64,000 nt of DNA from CAVQRC01 sp963715045 (lineage in GTDB: Bacteria > Planctomycetota > Planctomycetia > Pirellulales > Lacipirellulaceae). Location of the stretch: contig CAVQRC010000019.1 of assembly GCA_963715045.1 (NCBI GenBank), positions 62,001 to 126,000 on the forward strand, read 5' to 3'. The translations under genes were made by a program, and so were the position numbers. Under the pieces are notes generated by a model. It was not told the DNA's origin and made no database searches. It saw only the letters and a program-made list of their open reading frames with translations. Below, piece by piece: positions 11,961 to 22,207 of the stretch (within the stretch, counting starts at the first letter, position 1; each line of letters opens with the position of its first letter).

Positions 11961-12182
11961 TTACCCCGGCCTGCTGTATCCGCGGCTCCAGCCCAGCAGT
12001 TTGGTGGAAACGGTGCAGCGGAAAGCAGCTGGCGGCGGGTCAGCGATCGAGTGAGACGCGAGTCGTGCGAGCCGACAACCGCGATCGGCCCCGCCCGCGA
12101 CGGCCAATTGTCACTCCCCCTTGAATCCGTTATTCTCGGTCGCTCACATCGCACATCGAACCCCATCCTGGGAGAACTTTTT

Positions 12183-12794
12183 ATGGCTTATTCCGTTCCC
12201 GATCTGCCTTACGCGAACGATGCCCTTGAACCGCATATCGATGCCAGGACGATGGAAATCCATCATGACAAGCATCACGCCGCCTACGTGTCGAAACTCA
12301 ACGCGGCGATTGAAGGTACCGACGTTGGCGGGCACAGTATCGAGGACCTGTGTCGAAACATCGAACAAGTGCCGGAGAAAATTCGCACGGCCGTGCGGAA
12401 TAACGGTGGCGGACACGCCAATCATTCTTTGTTCTGGACAGTCATGAGCGGCAGCGGCGGCGGCAATCCGAGTGGTGCCCTGGCCGACGCGATCAACTCG
12501 GAATTGGGTGGGTTCGAAAAGTTCAAGGAAGATTTCAGCAACGCAGCCGCGACCCGGTTTGGAAGCGGTTGGGCCTGGCTCAGCGTCGACGCGTCCGGAA
12601 AGCTCGTCGTCGAGAGCACGCCGAACCAGGACAATCCTTACATGCAAGGCAGGACACCGATTCTCGGCCTGGATGTGTGGGAACACGCCTACTATCTGCA
12701 CTACCAGAATCGGCGGCCCGACTATGTCGCGGCCTTCTTTAACGTGATCGACTGGAATGCGGTCGCGGCCCGATACGCCGAAGCAACAGGTTGA
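12183..12794 (+). CDS. sodA: Superoxide dismutase, Mn-type
   Basis: Converts superoxide to oxygen and hydrogen peroxide. The protein is 203 residues, normal for the Fe/Mn family. The start ATG 12183 follows a GGGAG ribosome-binding site and opens with YSVPDLPYANDALEPHID. Metal ligands are visible: His in EIHHDKHH, His in GHANHSLFW, and Asp and His in LDVWEHAYYLHY. The segment STPNQDNPYMQG places Gln in the position favouring manganese over iron. There is no signal peptide, so it is cytoplasmic. A frame extending upstream to 12051 is not needed, since family homology starts at the ATG. Confidence 0.95.
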   Translation: MAYSVPDLPYANDALEPHIDARTMEIHHDKHHAAYVSKLNAAIEGTDVGGHSIEDLCRNIEQVPEKIRTAVRNNGGGHANHSLFWTVMSGSGGGNPSGALADAINSELGGFEKFKEDFSNAAATRFGSGWAWLSVDASGKLVVESTPNQDNPYMQGRTPILGLDVWEHAYYLHYQNRRPDYVAAFFNVIDWNAVAARYAEATG

Positions 12795-13128
12795 GCCGCG
12801 TTGCTAGCGGTCGTCCGCGATTTGCAGCTGCGGCCGTGGAATCGGTGGGTTTTTTCCGCTTTGCTTATTGCTTGGCTGGGTTGCACGCCGACAACGGCAA
12901 GAGCCCACCGGTCCGGGCTGGTCCAGGAAAGGATTGATCGGCGGCTGGGCAGCGACTGGATGTTGAAGCTGGCATTGACCGGCCTCACCGACTGCCTATA
13001 ATCCGCCCCGCTCCGTTCTGGGCTTTGACGTGTCGTGATTCGTGCGACACCGTACGCCCTGCTGGTCTCACGCAAACACGCGTCGGCCACCGAAAATTCG
13101 CTAACGTTATTTCAAGGGCATGGAAGCC
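12795..13128. other. Gene-free stretch between sodA and a lipoprotein gene
   Basis: About 330 bases with no gene I can support. A 66-codon frame from TTG 12801 contains a hydrophobic run and a cysteine, but lacks a good start. Confidence 0.4.
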
Positions 13129-14178
13129 ATGAAATTTAACGCGACGTTGTTCTTGGTCGCGATCGCCGTTGTTCTCAATGGCGGCTGTCGCTCGATGCCA
13201 ACCTGGAACTGGTGGCAAGCCCGCCGCTCCGATCCGGCCGATTCGACGCCGATCGCCCGCTCCGCGCCCGAATTGCCATCGCAGATCGCCGCCCGAACCG
13301 AAGGGGACACTGCCCCGCCCTTTACTTCGGGAGTGCAAATCACGATTCCCGAAACGCCGGAAGAAGGTAGCCAACCGTATGCATCGACAGGCTATCCCTC
13401 GACGTCGATAGCAGGCATCGGATCCTTGGTTCCGCCCAAACTGGCCGTTAACACGCCGGTCGCCAACGCGGATATCACGACCGGATCCGATGGTACGCAA
13501 CCGAATGTATCGATCACGCCTGCTTCATCGGTGGCGGCAGGCTCGGCTCCGTATTCGACAAAGCCACCGCTCGGTGGGACATCGTCGGTAGCACCCCCCA
13601 CGGCGCCGGTCCAACTCAACCCCAACGCCATGCCCGCCCTACCACAGCGCGAGAGCCTGGTGGGGAACACAAGGCCGGCAGCGACCAACTCGCTAACGTC
13701 CAGCCCGGCAACCAGTTTCTCCGACAATCCCTTGCCCAGAGTGTCGTTGCCACCGCTGTCTCCACCGATTGCGGCGACAAGCAATGTGGTCGCGCCCGCG
13801 AATCCTGGCTACTCAGCGGTTTCCGCTCCCAGCGTTTCGATTCCGCCGCCGACGAGGCCCTCGGTCGGGTTCCCTCAAGCGACCCTCCCTCAAGCGAGCC
13901 TTCCGCCGACCTCAATCGCTAGGGCAGCAGTCACTACGCCTGACAACGCCAGTGAGGTTTCGGGCAACGCTTCTCCCGGAGCAGCGGCGGCTGTGGCAAC
14001 TACGGCGACGGCCTCGAGCCTGGGCGAGCAGCGCGTCGCCTCGACGGCCGGGCTTCCGTATCGACCCGGTGGAACTGGTGACTACGAGGGGAGCGTATCG
14101 GTCGCGACGCGGCCGGGTGGGGTGAACTTGAATCCGCCGCAGATTCCGCAAAACTCGTCCCCTTCGACACGCTATTGA
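13129..14178 (+). CDS. Pro/Ser/Thr-rich lipoprotein
   Basis: About 350 residues. The chosen ATG (13129, nine bases inside a longer frame) gives a lysine-led hydrophobic signal and the lipobox VLNGGC, so the protein is probably lipid-anchored after signal peptidase II cleavage. The rest is low-complexity: rich in Pro, Ser, Thr, Ala and Val, with repeated short motifs such as SVSIPPPTRPS and LPQASLPPTS, and no recognisable fold. Such proteins are common planctomycete envelope linkers; no function can be given. It is followed seven bases later by the convergent gene at 14185, so their 3' ends abut. Confidence 0.72.
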   Translation: MKFNATLFLVAIAVVLNGGCRSMPTWNWWQARRSDPADSTPIARSAPELPSQIAARTEGDTAPPFTSGVQITIPETPEEGSQPYASTGYPSTSIAGIGSLVPPKLAVNTPVANADITTGSDGTQPNVSITPASSVAAGSAPYSTKPPLGGTSSVAPPTAPVQLNPNAMPALPQRESLVGNTRPAATNSLTSSPATSFSDNPLPRVSLPPLSPPIAATSNVVAPANPGYSAVSAPSVSIPPPTRPSVGFPQATLPQASLPPTSIARAAVTTPDNASEVSGNASPGAAAAVATTATASSLGEQRVASTAGLPYRPGGTGDYEGSVSVATRPGGVNLNPPQIPQNSSPSTRY

Positions 14179-14184
14179 GACGTG

Positions 14185-14508
14185 TCACCAGCCCATCACC
14201 ATGTTTGATTCGATGACCTTCCGAGCTTTTTCGAGGTCAGTTCCCGTCTGATTCATGTACAGACGGATCGCGTGGACTTTGTCTCCTTCGGCCTTGGACA
14301 GGCAGTCTCGCGCCACACCGCACGGGTCGACCGCATTGGTCAGTCCCAGGGCGGTCTTCGAGATGACCCACGTATCGCGAGGGCGTTTCGTGAGTCTCAG
14401 CACGTGATCATTCGGGTAGGCTTCGGACACGACGGCCGTCGCGGCATCGGTGTCGTTGGCCCAGGTGATGATGATGTGCTGGTTCGTCTCGACTTCGAAA
14501 AGTGGCAT
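14185..14508 (-). CDS. Small protein with ribosomal L7/L12 C-terminal-like end
   Basis: A 107-residue protein. The first 60 residues (ITWANDTDAATAVVSEAYP..VLRLTKRPRDTWVIS) form an unknown alpha/beta segment. The last 40 residues (GDKVHAIRLYMNQTGTDLEK followed by ARKVIE) resemble the helix-turn-helix of the ribosomal protein L7/L12 C-terminal domain, which contacts translation factors, but without the rest of L12. Conserved hypothetical proteins with this tail occur in planctomycetes. It sits alone on the minus strand; the 300-base gap to 14812 shows no other gene. Confidence 0.7.
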   Translation of the reverse strand: MPLFEVETNQHIIITWANDTDAATAVVSEAYPNDHVLRLTKRPRDTWVISKTALGLTNAVDPCGVARDCLSKAEGDKVHAIRLYMNQTGTDLEKARKVIESNMVMGW

Positions 14509-14811
14509 GGGTCGTACCTCACTTACCTTCGTTGCGTAGTGTGCCTGCTTTAGTGTTGGTCGGCACGCCTTTCTGGTTGGCGGTGCCGTTTACGGCATTT
14601 GCCGGGCAATCGCACGCGATCGTATGACTGGCTGCGGCGGGCGTCAATCCTGTCGTTCGTTGGGTACCGGCTCGTATTTCCCGCAGACCTCCCATTCTCT
14701 GCAATCAGAAAAATTGTGGCAATCGGTTAAACCTCCCGCCACGCCTCTGCCGATACGCCCACTGAGGTTCAACAGGATCTTTCCGCATTCATTGCGCAAG
14801 GAAGAAGCTCC

Positions 14812-17800
14812 ATGATTCGTTGCCGCGTCGGGATCGTTATCGTATTGAGTTGCCTGACCGCTGCCGCGTCCGAGGCGGTCGCCCAGCCAGCACCTGCGGG
14901 GAATTCGTCGATTGCCGAGCGGCTGGCCGCGCTTCGCCAAGCGATTTCTCGAGATCCGCAGCCTGCTGCCGATCGTCCTGAGATCGCCCAGCCACGCGTT
15001 GGCAGTCGAATTCAGCCTGAATCGCGGCCATTAGTGAAATCTCCCCAGAAGACGGCGGCGAGCCGCTCTGGTGACTCGCAAGCGAGCCTTCCTCGACGCC
15101 GCGTGGTCGCCTCGCGACCCTCCCCGAACACACGTCGCGACCTCGGTCCTCCTCGCAGCGAGGCGATCGAGCGGACAACGCAAGAGGCAGTTCCGCCACG
15201 GGCGAAGCCGCGATTGTTATCGTTTGATCCAGGTAGCCTGTTGCCGTTCTTTTCGAATGACGAGGGCTCGGAGCCGGCCGCCCCTGAGCGACCTGAGCCG
15301 ACTCGGAGGCCCGGGCCGACTGAATCGGCAAGGTCCTCGTCTCGCCGCGGGGACGCCGCGACGCGTGCGCGACAGCCCGTTACCCAACGACCCGCCACCC
15401 CGAGTTCCCGAGATTCCACGCCACCGTCAAGCAACCGATCGACGCGCATCGCGGGGAGCCAGGCAGCTCGCACCCCGAATCGTGCGTCAACGGTACCGAG
15501 TCAGCTTCGTTCTTCGCCATTGCTCCTGGAAAGAGATCGCGTTCGTAGTACGGTTGCGGAACCGCCGAACCGCCCTGCCGCGACGGTCCCCGTTCCCGGG
15601 GGCGAAGCGACCAGTTCCGTACCTGACGTGCCTGCACGGCCCAGTCCGCGATTGGCACAACGTCCACTGAGAACCGAAGACTCGGCCTTACGTTCCTCCC
15701 GTCGTCGGCGACCACCGCTGGTGCTCGAGGACGACACGCCGTCGAACAGCAACAGCAAGCCGCCGGCAACAACGGCATCCGCAAATGAACCCGAAAGCCT
15801 GTCACCAGTCGCCAGATCTGAACAGGCTTCCGGCGTGGCGGCCGAGGAGCCGAACAACAGGTCCCTGGATCCGAAGGCGACCGAAACCGATCTGGTCTCC
15901 AATCAGGCTCTCTCGACCGAGGACGCGGCCGCCAGGGATGCCAGCGAGGTGAATGTAGGGGCGGCTCAGCCAGGACCCCGCTCTGCATCACCCGAGCCCA
16001 CGCTCGCTCAACGACGGCAACCAGACATACGGCCTGGGGATACCGGGAAAGGCCCCCAACCCACGCCTGCTTCGACATCGGTGCTCCGCACGCCGAACCG
16101 GGCCAAGCCTGGCGCGGCGGTGCCGGCTCACGGCACGTCGGTCAGGGCGGAGCCGACTCTGGCTCAACCCACTCCTGCCGAACCGACCCCCGCCGTACGT
16201 GCCGCGGTCGACTCGGCAGCCGAATCGCAGTCGGCCGAGTCCACATTTGCAGCAACGATGCCGGACGAGCCTGATACGGCGACCGCCGCAGCCACCAAGG
16301 CTGCTCCGCCAGCGGTGCCGCAGCGAGATATGGCCGCCATCGGGCCGGGCCATGCCAGCAATTCGTCGCTCCTCAATGGCACGGAGCATGCTCGTCCCGA
16401 CCGTCGCACGGTCACCGACCCATTCGGGCCGGGGGCGTCCGTTCTCGTTCCGCACCGTGGTGGGTACGAATCTTCGCCCCAGGCACGCACGGTATTTGAT
16501 GCCCAAAACGCAACCAGAACTCTGAACACGACCGCCCGTGCGGCCGCAGACTCCCAGGCGATTCGGCTATCGGGTTCGGCGCCGGCGATTCATGCGGATC
16601 TGGCAGGCCCGCGGCGGGTGACCGTTGGACGCGAGTCAACGTACACGTTGACGGTTGATAATCGGGGTTACGAAGACGCACGACAGGTTGTCGCCACGCT
16701 GGTGTTGGAGGGCGAGGTCGACATCGTGCGTGCGGAAGGATCCCGGGGAGTGGTGCATCGCGTTCAAGAGCAGGAGTCGGCGATCGAGTGGCGGATGACG
16801 GAGCTTGCCGCGCACGACAAGGCGGCCATGCAGGTGGTATTGATTCCGAAGACAAGCACGCCTGTTGAGTTCGACGTGCATCTCCGCTCAGCCCCGTTGG
16901 CGATGCAGAATTCGATCGAGGTCCAGGAACCGAAACTCGAACTTACGATCGATGGGCCAACCGTCGCGCGGTATGGGGAGACAAAGACCTACCGCATCGA
17001 AATCTCGAACCCGGGCACGGGGGTTGCCGAAGAGATCGTGATTCAGGCGACCCCGGCCGGCACCGTGGAGCGAATTGCCGCTCTGCCTCCTGGTGGCCGT
17101 CGCGCGATCGAGATCAAGGTTGTCGCGTCGCAGGCAGGGCCGCTGCTGATCGCCGCCAAGGCATCGGCTGCTGGCGGCCTGGCAGCGGCCGCCGAGAAGA
17201 CCGTCGATGTTCGGCAGCCGATGCTCACGATCGATGTTCGAGGGCCGGAGTCGACCTACGCAGGCACCGTGGCCCCGTACTTTTTTCGCGTGCAGAATCC
17301 TGGAACTGCGGCGGCCGATGGAGTCGTCGTGGCAGTCAAGCTTCCCGCCGGCACGACCTTCAGCGATGCGAGCGAAGGGGGGCGATTCGTATCTCAAAGC
17401 GACACGGTGGAATGGCATTTAGGAACCGTCCGGCCTGGCGATGACGTTTACCTGGAATTGAGGTGCACGGCCGATACGGCCGGAGAAAAGGCGATCTACG
17501 GACGGGTGCAGAACGGTGCCGGGACGCTGAAAGCCGAGACCAAAACCGTTTCCCGCATCGAGGCTCTCGCGGATCTGCGGCTGGAAGTGATCGATCCGAA
17601 GGGGCCAGTCGCCGTGGGCGAAGAGGCCGTCTATGAGATTCGCGTTCACAATCGCGGCTCGAGCATCGCCGAACAGATCAATGTCGTGGCGTTGTTCTCC
17701 GATGGAATCGACCCGATCGCAGTCGAAGGCGCACATCATGCGGTCAACAACGGACGGGTCGCATTTCGCACGATCGACAGCCTGGCGGCCGGTCGGGACA

Positions 17801-17994
17801 CTGTCCTGAGAATCCGGGCCGTGGCCCATACACCCGGAATTCACGTCTTCCGGACCGAAGTCTACTGCCTGAAGCTCGAAACAAGGCTGGCGGCAGAAGA
17901 GACAACCCGGTTCTACCAGGAGCAGTACGCGAAGCGCGGTGGGCAGGAGCAGTTCCGTGTTTCCGAGCCGCAGTCGACCCGGTCGCGCCGCTGA
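14812..17994 (+). CDS. Large exported protein with disordered N-half and four DUF11-like repeats
   Basis: A 1060-residue protein. A signal peptide (VLSCLTAAASEAVAQP) is followed by ~560 residues rich in Pro, Arg, Ser, Thr and Ala, probably disordered. From about residue 590 there are four tandem beta-sandwich repeats of the DUF11/CARDB kind. Each opens like 'LxLxIDGPxxxxxGExxxYxIxVxNxGxxxAxxVxVxxxLP' (for example around VTVGRESTYTLTVDNRGYED, VARYGETKTYRIEISNPGTG, TYAGTVAPYFFRVQNPGTA and VAVGEEAVYEIRVHNRGSS). These repeats are found in surface and cell-wall proteins of planctomycetes. It is an inferred structural or adhesive envelope protein. The reading frame is intact despite its length. Confidence 0.85.
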   Translation: MIRCRVGIVIVLSCLTAAASEAVAQPAPAGNSSIAERLAALRQAISRDPQPAADRPEIAQPRVGSRIQPESRPLVKSPQKTAASRSGDSQASLPRRRVVASRPSPNTRRDLGPPRSEAIERTTQEAVPPRAKPRLLSFDPGSLLPFFSNDEGSEPAAPERPEPTRRPGPTESARSSSRRGDAATRARQPVTQRPATPSSRDSTPPSSNRSTRIAGSQAARTPNRASTVPSQLRSSPLLLERDRVRSTVAEPPNRPAATVPVPGGEATSSVPDVPARPSPRLAQRPLRTEDSALRSSRRRRPPLVLEDDTPSNSNSKPPATTASANEPESLSPVARSEQASGVAAEEPNNRSLDPKATETDLVSNQALSTEDAAARDASEVNVGAAQPGPRSASPEPTLAQRRQPDIRPGDTGKGPQPTPASTSVLRTPNRAKPGAAVPAHGTSVRAEPTLAQPTPAEPTPAVRAAVDSAAESQSAESTFAATMPDEPDTATAAATKAAPPAVPQRDMAAIGPGHASNSSLLNGTEHARPDRRTVTDPFGPGASVLVPHRGGYESSPQARTVFDAQNATRTLNTTARAAADSQAIRLSGSAPAIHADLAGPRRVTVGRESTYTLTVDNRGYEDARQVVATLVLEGEVDIVRAEGSRGVVHRVQEQESAIEWRMTELAAHDKAAMQVVLIPKTSTPVEFDVHLRSAPLAMQNSIEVQEPKLELTIDGPTVARYGETKTYRIEISNPGTGVAEEIVIQATPAGTVERIAALPPGGRRAIEIKVVASQAGPLLIAAKASAAGGLAAAAEKTVDVRQPMLTIDVRGPESTYAGTVAPYFFRVQNPGTAAADGVVVAVKLPAGTTFSDASEGGRFVSQSDTVEWHLGTVRPGDDVYLELRCTADTAGEKAIYGRVQNGAGTLKAETKTVSRIEALADLRLEVIDPKGPVAVGEEAVYEIRVHNRGSSIAEQINVVALFSDGIDPIAVEGAHHAVNNGRVAFRTIDSLAAGRDTVLRIRAVAHTPGIHVFRTEVYCLKLETRLAAEETTRFYQEQYAKRGGQEQFRVSEPQSTRSRR

Positions 17995-18187
17995 CGCCGG
18001 GCGCGATGGGTGATGTGCGGGGGCTGGGAATTCTGAGGGGTCGCTTGCTGCACCCCCTGATTGGGCTTGGTAGCGATCGTCGGGTCGCTATACTCGGCCC
18101 CTCACCAGACTTCCATCCGGTTCGCGGTCCGCCCCGCCTGGCGTTCCGCCACCCGTGCCGCATCCCGCGTCGTCGCGTTAGCAACTC

Positions 18188-18964
18188 ATGAGAAGACGGT
18201 CCCTTGCTCGCGTCCGCAAGATGTCCGCCGCGACCCTCGTGTGGGCGTGGTGGCCGAGCGTCCTCGTTGTGGCGTTGTGTGGCTGCGGAACGACGCACAC
18301 GACGGACACCAGTCGCACTGCAACTGAGCAACTGCTGATCTCCGACGCCGTTGATCGAGCCGTTCAATCGATCGATTTTCGCCCCCTCGCCGGCCAGGCC
18401 GTATTTCTTGACGAATCTTATTTGACCGGAGTTGTCGACCGCGCCTATCTCGTCAGCACGATTCGACAACACCTGCTTGCGAGCGGCTGCGTGATCTCGG
18501 ATCGGCGTGATGAGGCGACGTTCGTCATTGAAGCCCGCTCCGGCGCTGTCGGCACTAACCGCGATGAAGTGCTATTCGGCATTCCGTCGATCAATGTGCC
18601 GTCGTTCGTTTCCTTTACGGGGCTGCCCTCGAGCATTCCGGAAATTCCGATTGTCAAGAAGACCGCTCGCAAAGGGGTCGCGAAGCTCGCCGTGTTCGCG
18701 TACCACCAGGAAACCGGCGCACCCGTATGGCAGTCGGGAATTGCCCAGAATAACAGTTCAGCCAGAGATACGTGGGTCCTCGGGGCCGGGCCCTTCCAGC
18801 GGGGAACCATCTACGAAGGAACCGTCTTTGCCGGGTCCAAGATTAAGATCAACCCGCTCAAGAACCAGGACGTGTCCGACGAGCAGCAGGTAGTCGTACA
18901 GTCTTGGCGAGCAGGTGACGTTTCAACAACGACCCCAGAAGCTCCCCAAGACAGCCGGCAGTGA
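18188..18964 (+). CDS. Planctomycete lipoprotein (possibly DUF6655 family)
   Basis: A 258-residue protein. The N-terminus is Arg-rich, then a hydrophobic stretch ends in LCGCG, a lipobox. The mature part has IDFRPLAGQAVFLDESYLTG, HLLASGCVISDRRDEATFVIEARSGAVGTNRDEVLFGIPS and KLAVFAYHQETGAPVWQSG, a pattern I associate with a planctomycete family of outer-membrane-type lipoproteins (DUF6655 from memory). The core looks like a LptE/GNA1162-type beta fold. Function is unknown. The upstream 190 bases hold an inverted repeat TAGCGA...TCGCTA (18072-18091) and a TATACT near it, which may be promoter elements. Confidence 0.72.
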   Translation: MRRRSLARVRKMSAATLVWAWWPSVLVVALCGCGTTHTTDTSRTATEQLLISDAVDRAVQSIDFRPLAGQAVFLDESYLTGVVDRAYLVSTIRQHLLASGCVISDRRDEATFVIEARSGAVGTNRDEVLFGIPSINVPSFVSFTGLPSSIPEIPIVKKTARKGVAKLAVFAYHQETGAPVWQSGIAQNNSSARDTWVLGAGPFQRGTIYEGTVFAGSKIKINPLKNQDVSDEQQVVVQSWRAGDVSTTTPEAPQDSRQ

Positions 18965-19041
18965 CGTTATCCAGGCATCTAGCGAAGAGTGATGCAGAGC
19001 TCGCAGGAACCAACAAGCCCGTTCCTGCACCCGCACGACGC

Positions 19042-20217
19042 TCAGCCGACTTCATCGAACGCCAGCGGTGCTTCTCGATGGGGATCGGCAATGCGAATCG
19101 ACCGCTCTCCGGAGAGGAGATGGTCAATGAGGTTTCCCACGAGCTCCGCTCGCCACCCCGTCGCCAGAGCCGGTTCCATTTCAGGCTCGGACGTGCCGAA
19201 CCCGAGTCGATAGGCAACCAACGCCCGGACGTCACTGGCGGTCCCCACGAGGCTTGGAGCGACTTCCGCTTCACGGCAGATCGTCGTCAGTGCAGGCGTC
19301 AAGAACTGACCCAGCAGGTCCAGCTGGGGTGGCATTTCCTGCCGCTTCCGCCGCTTGAATTCGCCCAGATCCGCCTCGAGTCCGCGGTGGATCGCGGCTG
19401 AAATCTCCGGAATGACTTTCTTCACTTGTCCACGGAACAGGCCGCGAACCGCCTTGATCTTATCCGGCTGCGGAGACTGCCGCTTTGCCAACTCCACGAT
19501 CAGGTCGTCGCGGAGAACCCGCCGAGCGGGTACATCGCGCTCCCGGGCGACGGCATCCCGCCACAACCAGAGTTCCCGCACGATCGCCTGGCACTTTGCG
19601 GACAGGCCACCCACACCGGAGACACGCCGCCAATTCTGTTGCGTCAAAGCCGCGGTAATCGCGGCTTCCCATGCGGCAATCTCTGAGGCATACCATGGCA
19701 GCCGGCCCCGCTGAACCAGCTTCTCCTGCAACAGTTCGTACATCTGGTGGAGAAATCGCACATCTTCGAATGCATAGTGCAGCTGGGCGTCGCTGAGCGG
19801 TCGGCGACGCCAATCGGTCCGCGTCTCGCCTTTATCGGGTCGGTGTCCCGTCAACCGGGCCACGAGGTTGCTGTAGGACGTCGGATACTCGGTGGCGATG
19901 AACGCGGCGGCGAGCTGGGTATCGAACAACTCGTGCGGCCGCTTCCCGACGCTGCGGAGGCAGAACAGCAATTCCTCGCGGCCGGAATGGACGACGGTCG
20001 TGACCGGGTGCTCCACGATCGTCTGCCACAGCATATCGACTTCGACCGCCAGGGGATCGATTGCCAGGATCTCCTCGTCGACCGCGATCTGAATCAGGCA
20101 GAGTTGCGGGAGGTAAGTGTCTTCCGACACGAACTCCGTATCGAGCCCGATGATCTTTGCGTCTGCCAGGCGGCTGCACAACTCGCCCAACGCGGTGCGA
20201 CTTTCGATCAGCTTCAC
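19042..20217 (-). CDS. rnd: Ribonuclease D
   Basis: A 3'-5' exoribonuclease for tRNA 3' processing, 391 residues. The DEDDy nuclease motifs are visible: GLDTEF (Exo I), the TVVHSGREELLF region (Exo II area) and HYAFEDVRFL (Exo III, Y-X3-D). A C-terminal HRDC-like helical domain follows (residues ~210-290). The start is GTG at 20217. It overlaps the stop of the upstream antiporter gene by GTGA, so the two are translationally coupled. In this lineage antiporter-RNase D coupling is probably incidental; the nuclease is expected to be cytoplasmic. Confidence 0.9.
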   Translation of the reverse strand: MKLIESRTALGELCSRLADAKIIGLDTEFVSEDTYLPQLCLIQIAVDEEILAIDPLAVEVDMLWQTIVEHPVTTVVHSGREELLFCLRSVGKRPHELFDTQLAAAFIATEYPTSYSNLVARLTGHRPDKGETRTDWRRRPLSDAQLHYAFEDVRFLHQMYELLQEKLVQRGRLPWYASEIAAWEAAITAALTQQNWRRVSGVGGLSAKCQAIVRELWLWRDAVARERDVPARRVLRDDLIVELAKRQSPQPDKIKAVRGLFRGQVKKVIPEISAAIHRGLEADLGEFKRRKRQEMPPQLDLLGQFLTPALTTICREAEVAPSLVGTASDVRALVAYRLGFGTSEPEMEPALATGWRAELVGNLIDHLLSGERSIRIADPHREAPLAFDEVG

Positions 20218-21821
20218 AACAGATACCGCCAGTTCATCAACAGCAGAACCGGCAACAGGAATGCCATGCTATACGCCATGTAGCCGAAGAAGCTCGGCAT
20301 CTTGACCCCTGATTCTTCCGCAATCGCTTTGACCATGAAGTTCGGCCCGTTGCCGATATACGTCATGGCTCCCATGAAGACGGCACCCAGGCTGATTGCC
20401 GTGAGCAGATTCGGCACCACTCCGGCCATCTGATCGGCGCCTTGAGCGACGGCCTCGACCGACTCGACTGCAGCTGTTTCAAAGAACACCACATACGTTG
20501 GGGCGTTGTCAAGTACCGAAGAGAGAACGCCCGTGACCCAGAAAAACTCGACGGGCGTGCTCAGGCCCAGCTCTTTTCCGTTCTCGTGGAGAATCTGCAA
20601 GGCAGGCTGCATGCAGATGAAAATCCCACAGAATAACGCTGCGACTTCCAGAATCGCATGGAAGTTGAATTTGTTCGCGTCGCGGATCCACACCGCACCG
20701 CCTAAGAGCGAAATTCCGACCAGCCCGAGTTGCACGATCTCGCGAAGATAAAGCGGGGCGTGCCAACCGGTGCCAGGAAACGCCTTGCTCGGATCCAGGA
20801 ACGCGACGGCCAGCACCACCCCCAGCAGCAGCGGCACGTTGATGTGCCAACCGGAGATCTTCAGCCGCCGCGTCTGCGTTACGTCGCGGCGGATATCTTT
20901 CAGCGACTCGCGCGGATAATACACGAATTGATCGAGCAGGCTGTAGACCAACAGCAGGATCCCGTTGACGAACAGCCACTGGGGCCACAATGACGCCGTC
21001 CAGAGGAAATCGACACCCCGCAGGTATCCGAGAAACAGCGGCGGATCGCCGATGGGCAGCAGGCAGCCCCCGCAGTTACAGACGATGAAGATGAAAAAGA
21101 TAACGGTATGTCGGACGTTACGCCGCTCGCTGTTGGTTTCGAGCAACGGGCGAATCAGCAACATCGCGGCACCGGTCGTGCCGATGAAGCTGGCCAGGAA
21201 TCCGCCAACGCCCATAAAGCTGGCATTCGTCAGGGGGTTGGCTTGTAGATCGCCTTCGATCCGGATCCCCCCGCTGATGACGTACAGGCTGAACAAGAGC
21301 ACGATGAACGGAATGAACTCGTTGAGGATGCCGTTGGCGAAAATCGTCCAAGCCAGGTGCCAGTTCAACCCCTCCGCGGCGTCGACCGTATGATGCGTCG
21401 GCCAATGCCCGTCAATCCCTCCGTGGTGAAGGAGCAGGTAATACACCATGGTGACGGTCGCCAGACCGGCGGCGACGAGAAAGCGATTCCGATTGTGTTC
21501 CCACCAGTGCTCAGTCGCCGAAATCAGTGGCAACACGGCGATCGCTCCCAAGAGCAGGATGAAGGGAATCACGGTCCAGATCGGTGGCGCCGAGACACCG
21601 CTATGGTTCGCTGCGGAGGATCCTGGCGGCGAGTCCTGATGGGCACCGTCAGCAGTCGCTTGTCCCTCTGCCGCGGCATGCCCCGACGCTGCATGATGGG
21701 ACTCGTTAATCAGCGCCGTAGCATATTGAGGAAAGCCGAAAGCGAGCGTGATCAGATAAGCGGCAATTAACCCCACGATCGCAACCGCGACGCGGTGGTT
21801 AGTACGGGCACGGGAGCTCAT
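20214..21821 (-). CDS. NhaD-type sodium/proton antiporter
   Basis: About 535 residues from ATG 21821. Roughly 12 hydrophobic segments are visible, including the opening AIVGLIAAYLITLAFGFP. The segment CNCGGCLLPIGDPPLFLGYL and the AAMLLIRPLLETN region match the ArsB/NhaD superfamily, where the GDPP-like half-helices form the ion path. YIGNGPNFMVKAIAEE near the C-terminus is the second half. The periplasmic loop after TM1 is His/Ala-rich. It exports Na+ (or Li+) in exchange for protons at the inner membrane, maintaining pH and salt balance. I rejected a longer start because the preceding 73 codons lack homology and hydrophobicity. Confidence 0.85.
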   Translation of the reverse strand: MSSRARTNHRVAVAIVGLIAAYLITLAFGFPQYATALINESHHAASGHAAAEGQATADGAHQDSPPGSSAANHSGVSAPPIWTVIPFILLLGAIAVLPLISATEHWWEHNRNRFLVAAGLATVTMVYYLLLHHGGIDGHWPTHHTVDAAEGLNWHLAWTIFANGILNEFIPFIVLLFSLYVISGGIRIEGDLQANPLTNASFMGVGGFLASFIGTTGAAMLLIRPLLETNSERRNVRHTVIFFIFIVCNCGGCLLPIGDPPLFLGYLRGVDFLWTASLWPQWLFVNGILLLVYSLLDQFVYYPRESLKDIRRDVTQTRRLKISGWHINVPLLLGVVLAVAFLDPSKAFPGTGWHAPLYLREIVQLGLVGISLLGGAVWIRDANKFNFHAILEVAALFCGIFICMQPALQILHENGKELGLSTPVEFFWVTGVLSSVLDNAPTYVVFFETAAVESVEAVAQGADQMAGVVPNLLTAISLGAVFMGAMTYIGNGPNFMVKAIAEESGVKMPSFFGYMAYSMAFLLPVLLLMNWRYLL

Positions 21822-22207
21822 AGAGGTCAATCGTGAAACGAGTCCGAACAGTTTCGCGGTAATCTGACCGGAATCACCGGCGACGAAGCGCCCAGCGTCC
21901 TGGCTGTGAGCGTATCTGGGTTTGCGAAAAGAGTCCATGCCGCCATTCCGAACAAGGTTGCTGCGTTTGGCACCGTATCGAGGCCGAACGCCGACCTGAC
22001 CGGATGGGGCAGTCCTGAGAAGTGCCAGAATCTGCGGCAAGCGTACTTCATCTTCGGTCTTTCGGCACGCGGGCTGAGCAATCGAAGAGCCCCGGAACGG
22101 CAGAGATCGCTCCTCACCCTGACTTTCGCTACAACCGGCCGGACAGGCGCCTCGCGGGCACGACTCACCCGCTGTTGCGACGGCAGTACTGTCGATACAT
22201 TCGATGC

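Noticed and set aside
12801..13001. Small lipoprotein-like frame after sodA
   Set aside because: It needs a TTG start without a ribosome-binding site, and only one hydrophobic run supports it.
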